A stretch of DNA of 5,840 bases from Sphingobacterium sp. Lineage in GTDB: Bacteria > Bacteroidota > Bacteroidia > SpSt-205. Below the pieces are notes generated by a model. The model searched no databases, had not been told where the DNA came from, and saw only the letters and a program-made list of their open reading frames with translations. Both the position numbers and the translations under genes were made by a program. This document shows positions 5,054-5,840 of the stretch, piece after piece (position 1 is the stretch's first letter; the number at the start of each line of letters is the position of its first letter). The stretch is taken from assembly GCA_028276345.1 (NCBI GenBank), contig JAPYWM010000088.1, positions 1 through 5,840 of the forward strand, in the 5' to 3' direction.

Positions 5054-5840
5054 ATGGGATTCTCGGTTCGGGCAGAGACGCTAAGTGAAGCGCTGAGTCG
5101 GGTTCTGCCGATTCTTCCCACCCGCAGCATGCATGTGATTACTCGGAATGTGCTTCTTTATCAGCGGGGAGATGAGCTGGAGCTTCGAGCTACCGACCTC
5201 GAAGTGTATGCCCGGACCCGGCTCACGGTACTACCCCAGGGAGGGAGCGATCCCCACGTGCAAATTGCGATTCAGCCCAAGCCGCTATCAGACCTCCTCA
5301 AAGCCCTACCGGATGATGAGGTGCTGACTTTCACGCAGGGTTCGACAGTAGCCGGTGTCGGCGAAGCGCCCCAGCTCCAGGTCAGTAGCAGCTTTGGGCG
5401 CTATGACTTAGCCGGGATAGATGCGGCGGAGTTTCCCGCTTTTCCGGAGCCACCTGCTACGCAGGGCATGAACTTCCCTGTGGCTACCCTCCGGGAAATC
5501 ATCCAGCGCACCGCTTTTGCCGCCGCTCGCGATGAAACCAGGCCCGCCCTCACCGGCATCTACTTCCACTTCCTGCCGGACCGAACCAACTTCGTCGCCA
5601 CCGATGCCCATGTGCTGGTGCGCCTGAGCCGCACCGATATCGCCCTCCAAAATGCCCCCAACCTCCTCCTGCCCGTACGGGCCCTGGATGCCTTAGAGTC
5701 CGCCATCAAAACCTTCGACCCGGCTGACGAACTGGCCTTGATTCCTGCGCAGGAACAGGCTTTCTTCCATCATCCAGCCCTGGACCTAAGCTGCCGCCTC
5801 ATTGAGTACAGCTTCCCAGACTATCAGGCCGTCATCCCGT
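5054..5840 (+). CDS. dnaN: DNA polymerase III beta subunit (sliding clamp), 3' end cut by window edge
   Basis: The beta clamp is a homodimeric ring that encircles DNA, holds Pol III on the template and serves as a docking site for other replication and repair proteins. From ATG 5054, 262 residues are visible; clamps are usually about 365-380, so roughly the last third is missing. Domain 1 covers about 1-120, including ELELRATDLEVYART (41-55). Domain 2 follows, with RPALTGIYF (163-171) and ATDAHVLVR (182-190), both hallmarks of the family. The junction to domain 3 is marked by RLIEYSFPDYQAVIP (248-262), the counterpart of the conserved FPDY segment. Start support: the N-terminus FSVRAETLSEALSRVL fits the family and the ATG is 7 bases after a promoter box. 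It is divergent from rsfS; no dnaA is visible. Codons ending in C rise from about a quarter in the first 150 codons to more than half in the remaining 112. Confidence 0.96.
   Translation, partial: MGFSVRAETLSEALSRVLPILPTRSMHVITRNVLLYQRGDELELRATDLEVYARTRLTVLPQGGSDPHVQIAIQPKPLSDLLKALPDDEVLTFTQGSTVAGVGEAPQLQVSSSFGRYDLAGIDAAEFPAFPEPPATQGMNFPVATLREIIQRTAFAAARDETRPALTGIYFHFLPDRTNFVATDAHVLVRLSRTDIALQNAPNLLLPVRALDALESAIKTFDPADELALIPAQEQAFFHHPALDLSCRLIEYSFPDYQAVIP

Overview
The window looks like a chromosomal piece of a moderately GC-rich member of the Bacteroidota (roughly mid-50s percent GC by eye). Three independent signs agree. Each transcription unit opens with a TAnnTTTG box, the Bacteroidota housekeeping -7 element. 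No start codon has a convincing Shine-Dalgarno sequence. Several proteins have architectures typical of the phylum: a DGDGDLG lipoprotein, a rhomboid with a helical C-terminal tail, an EEP-fold phosphohydrolase with an N-terminal membrane block, and a small DUF2007 protein. I cannot name the species.

Layout. (a) Positions 1-949, minus strand: a membrane-anchored endonuclease/exonuclease/phosphatase family enzyme, cut by the window edge. (b) 962-1756, minus: a rhomboid-family intramembrane serine protease, 12 bases upstream of (a) and probably co-transcribed with it. (c) 1757-1894: a 138-base gap with two hairpins (the outer one reaching into the DUF2007 stop codon) and the rhomboid promoter. 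(d) 1895-4925, minus: a compact five-gene unit, rsfS - dedA-family - double-GAF protein - lipoprotein - DUF2007, in which every junction is a stop/start overlap. (e) 4926-5053: a short divergent intergenic region with two opposed promoters and an imperfect dyad between them. (f) 5054-5840, plus: dnaN, the beta sliding clamp, running off the right edge. There is no stretch over 300 bases without a gene.

How the genes work together. RsfS (ribosome silencing) and DnaN (replication clamp) are housekeeping genes read divergently from one control region. Behind rsfS come a DedA membrane protein, a cytoplasmic sensor-like protein with two GAF domains and no recognisable output domain, an exported lipoprotein and a small putative signalling protein. 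The tight overlaps suggest coordinated, coupled translation, but nothing in the sequence proves a common pathway. The rhomboid and EEP genes form a second, membrane-associated unit.

I see no mobile element, CRISPR array, RNA gene or defence system. The points most worth a second look are the very short or absent 5' leaders implied by promoter-to-start distances, the rsfS/dnaN dyad, the loss of the usual Asp in the EEP catalytic SDH motif, the output-less GAF protein, and an abrupt change of codon composition inside dnaN.
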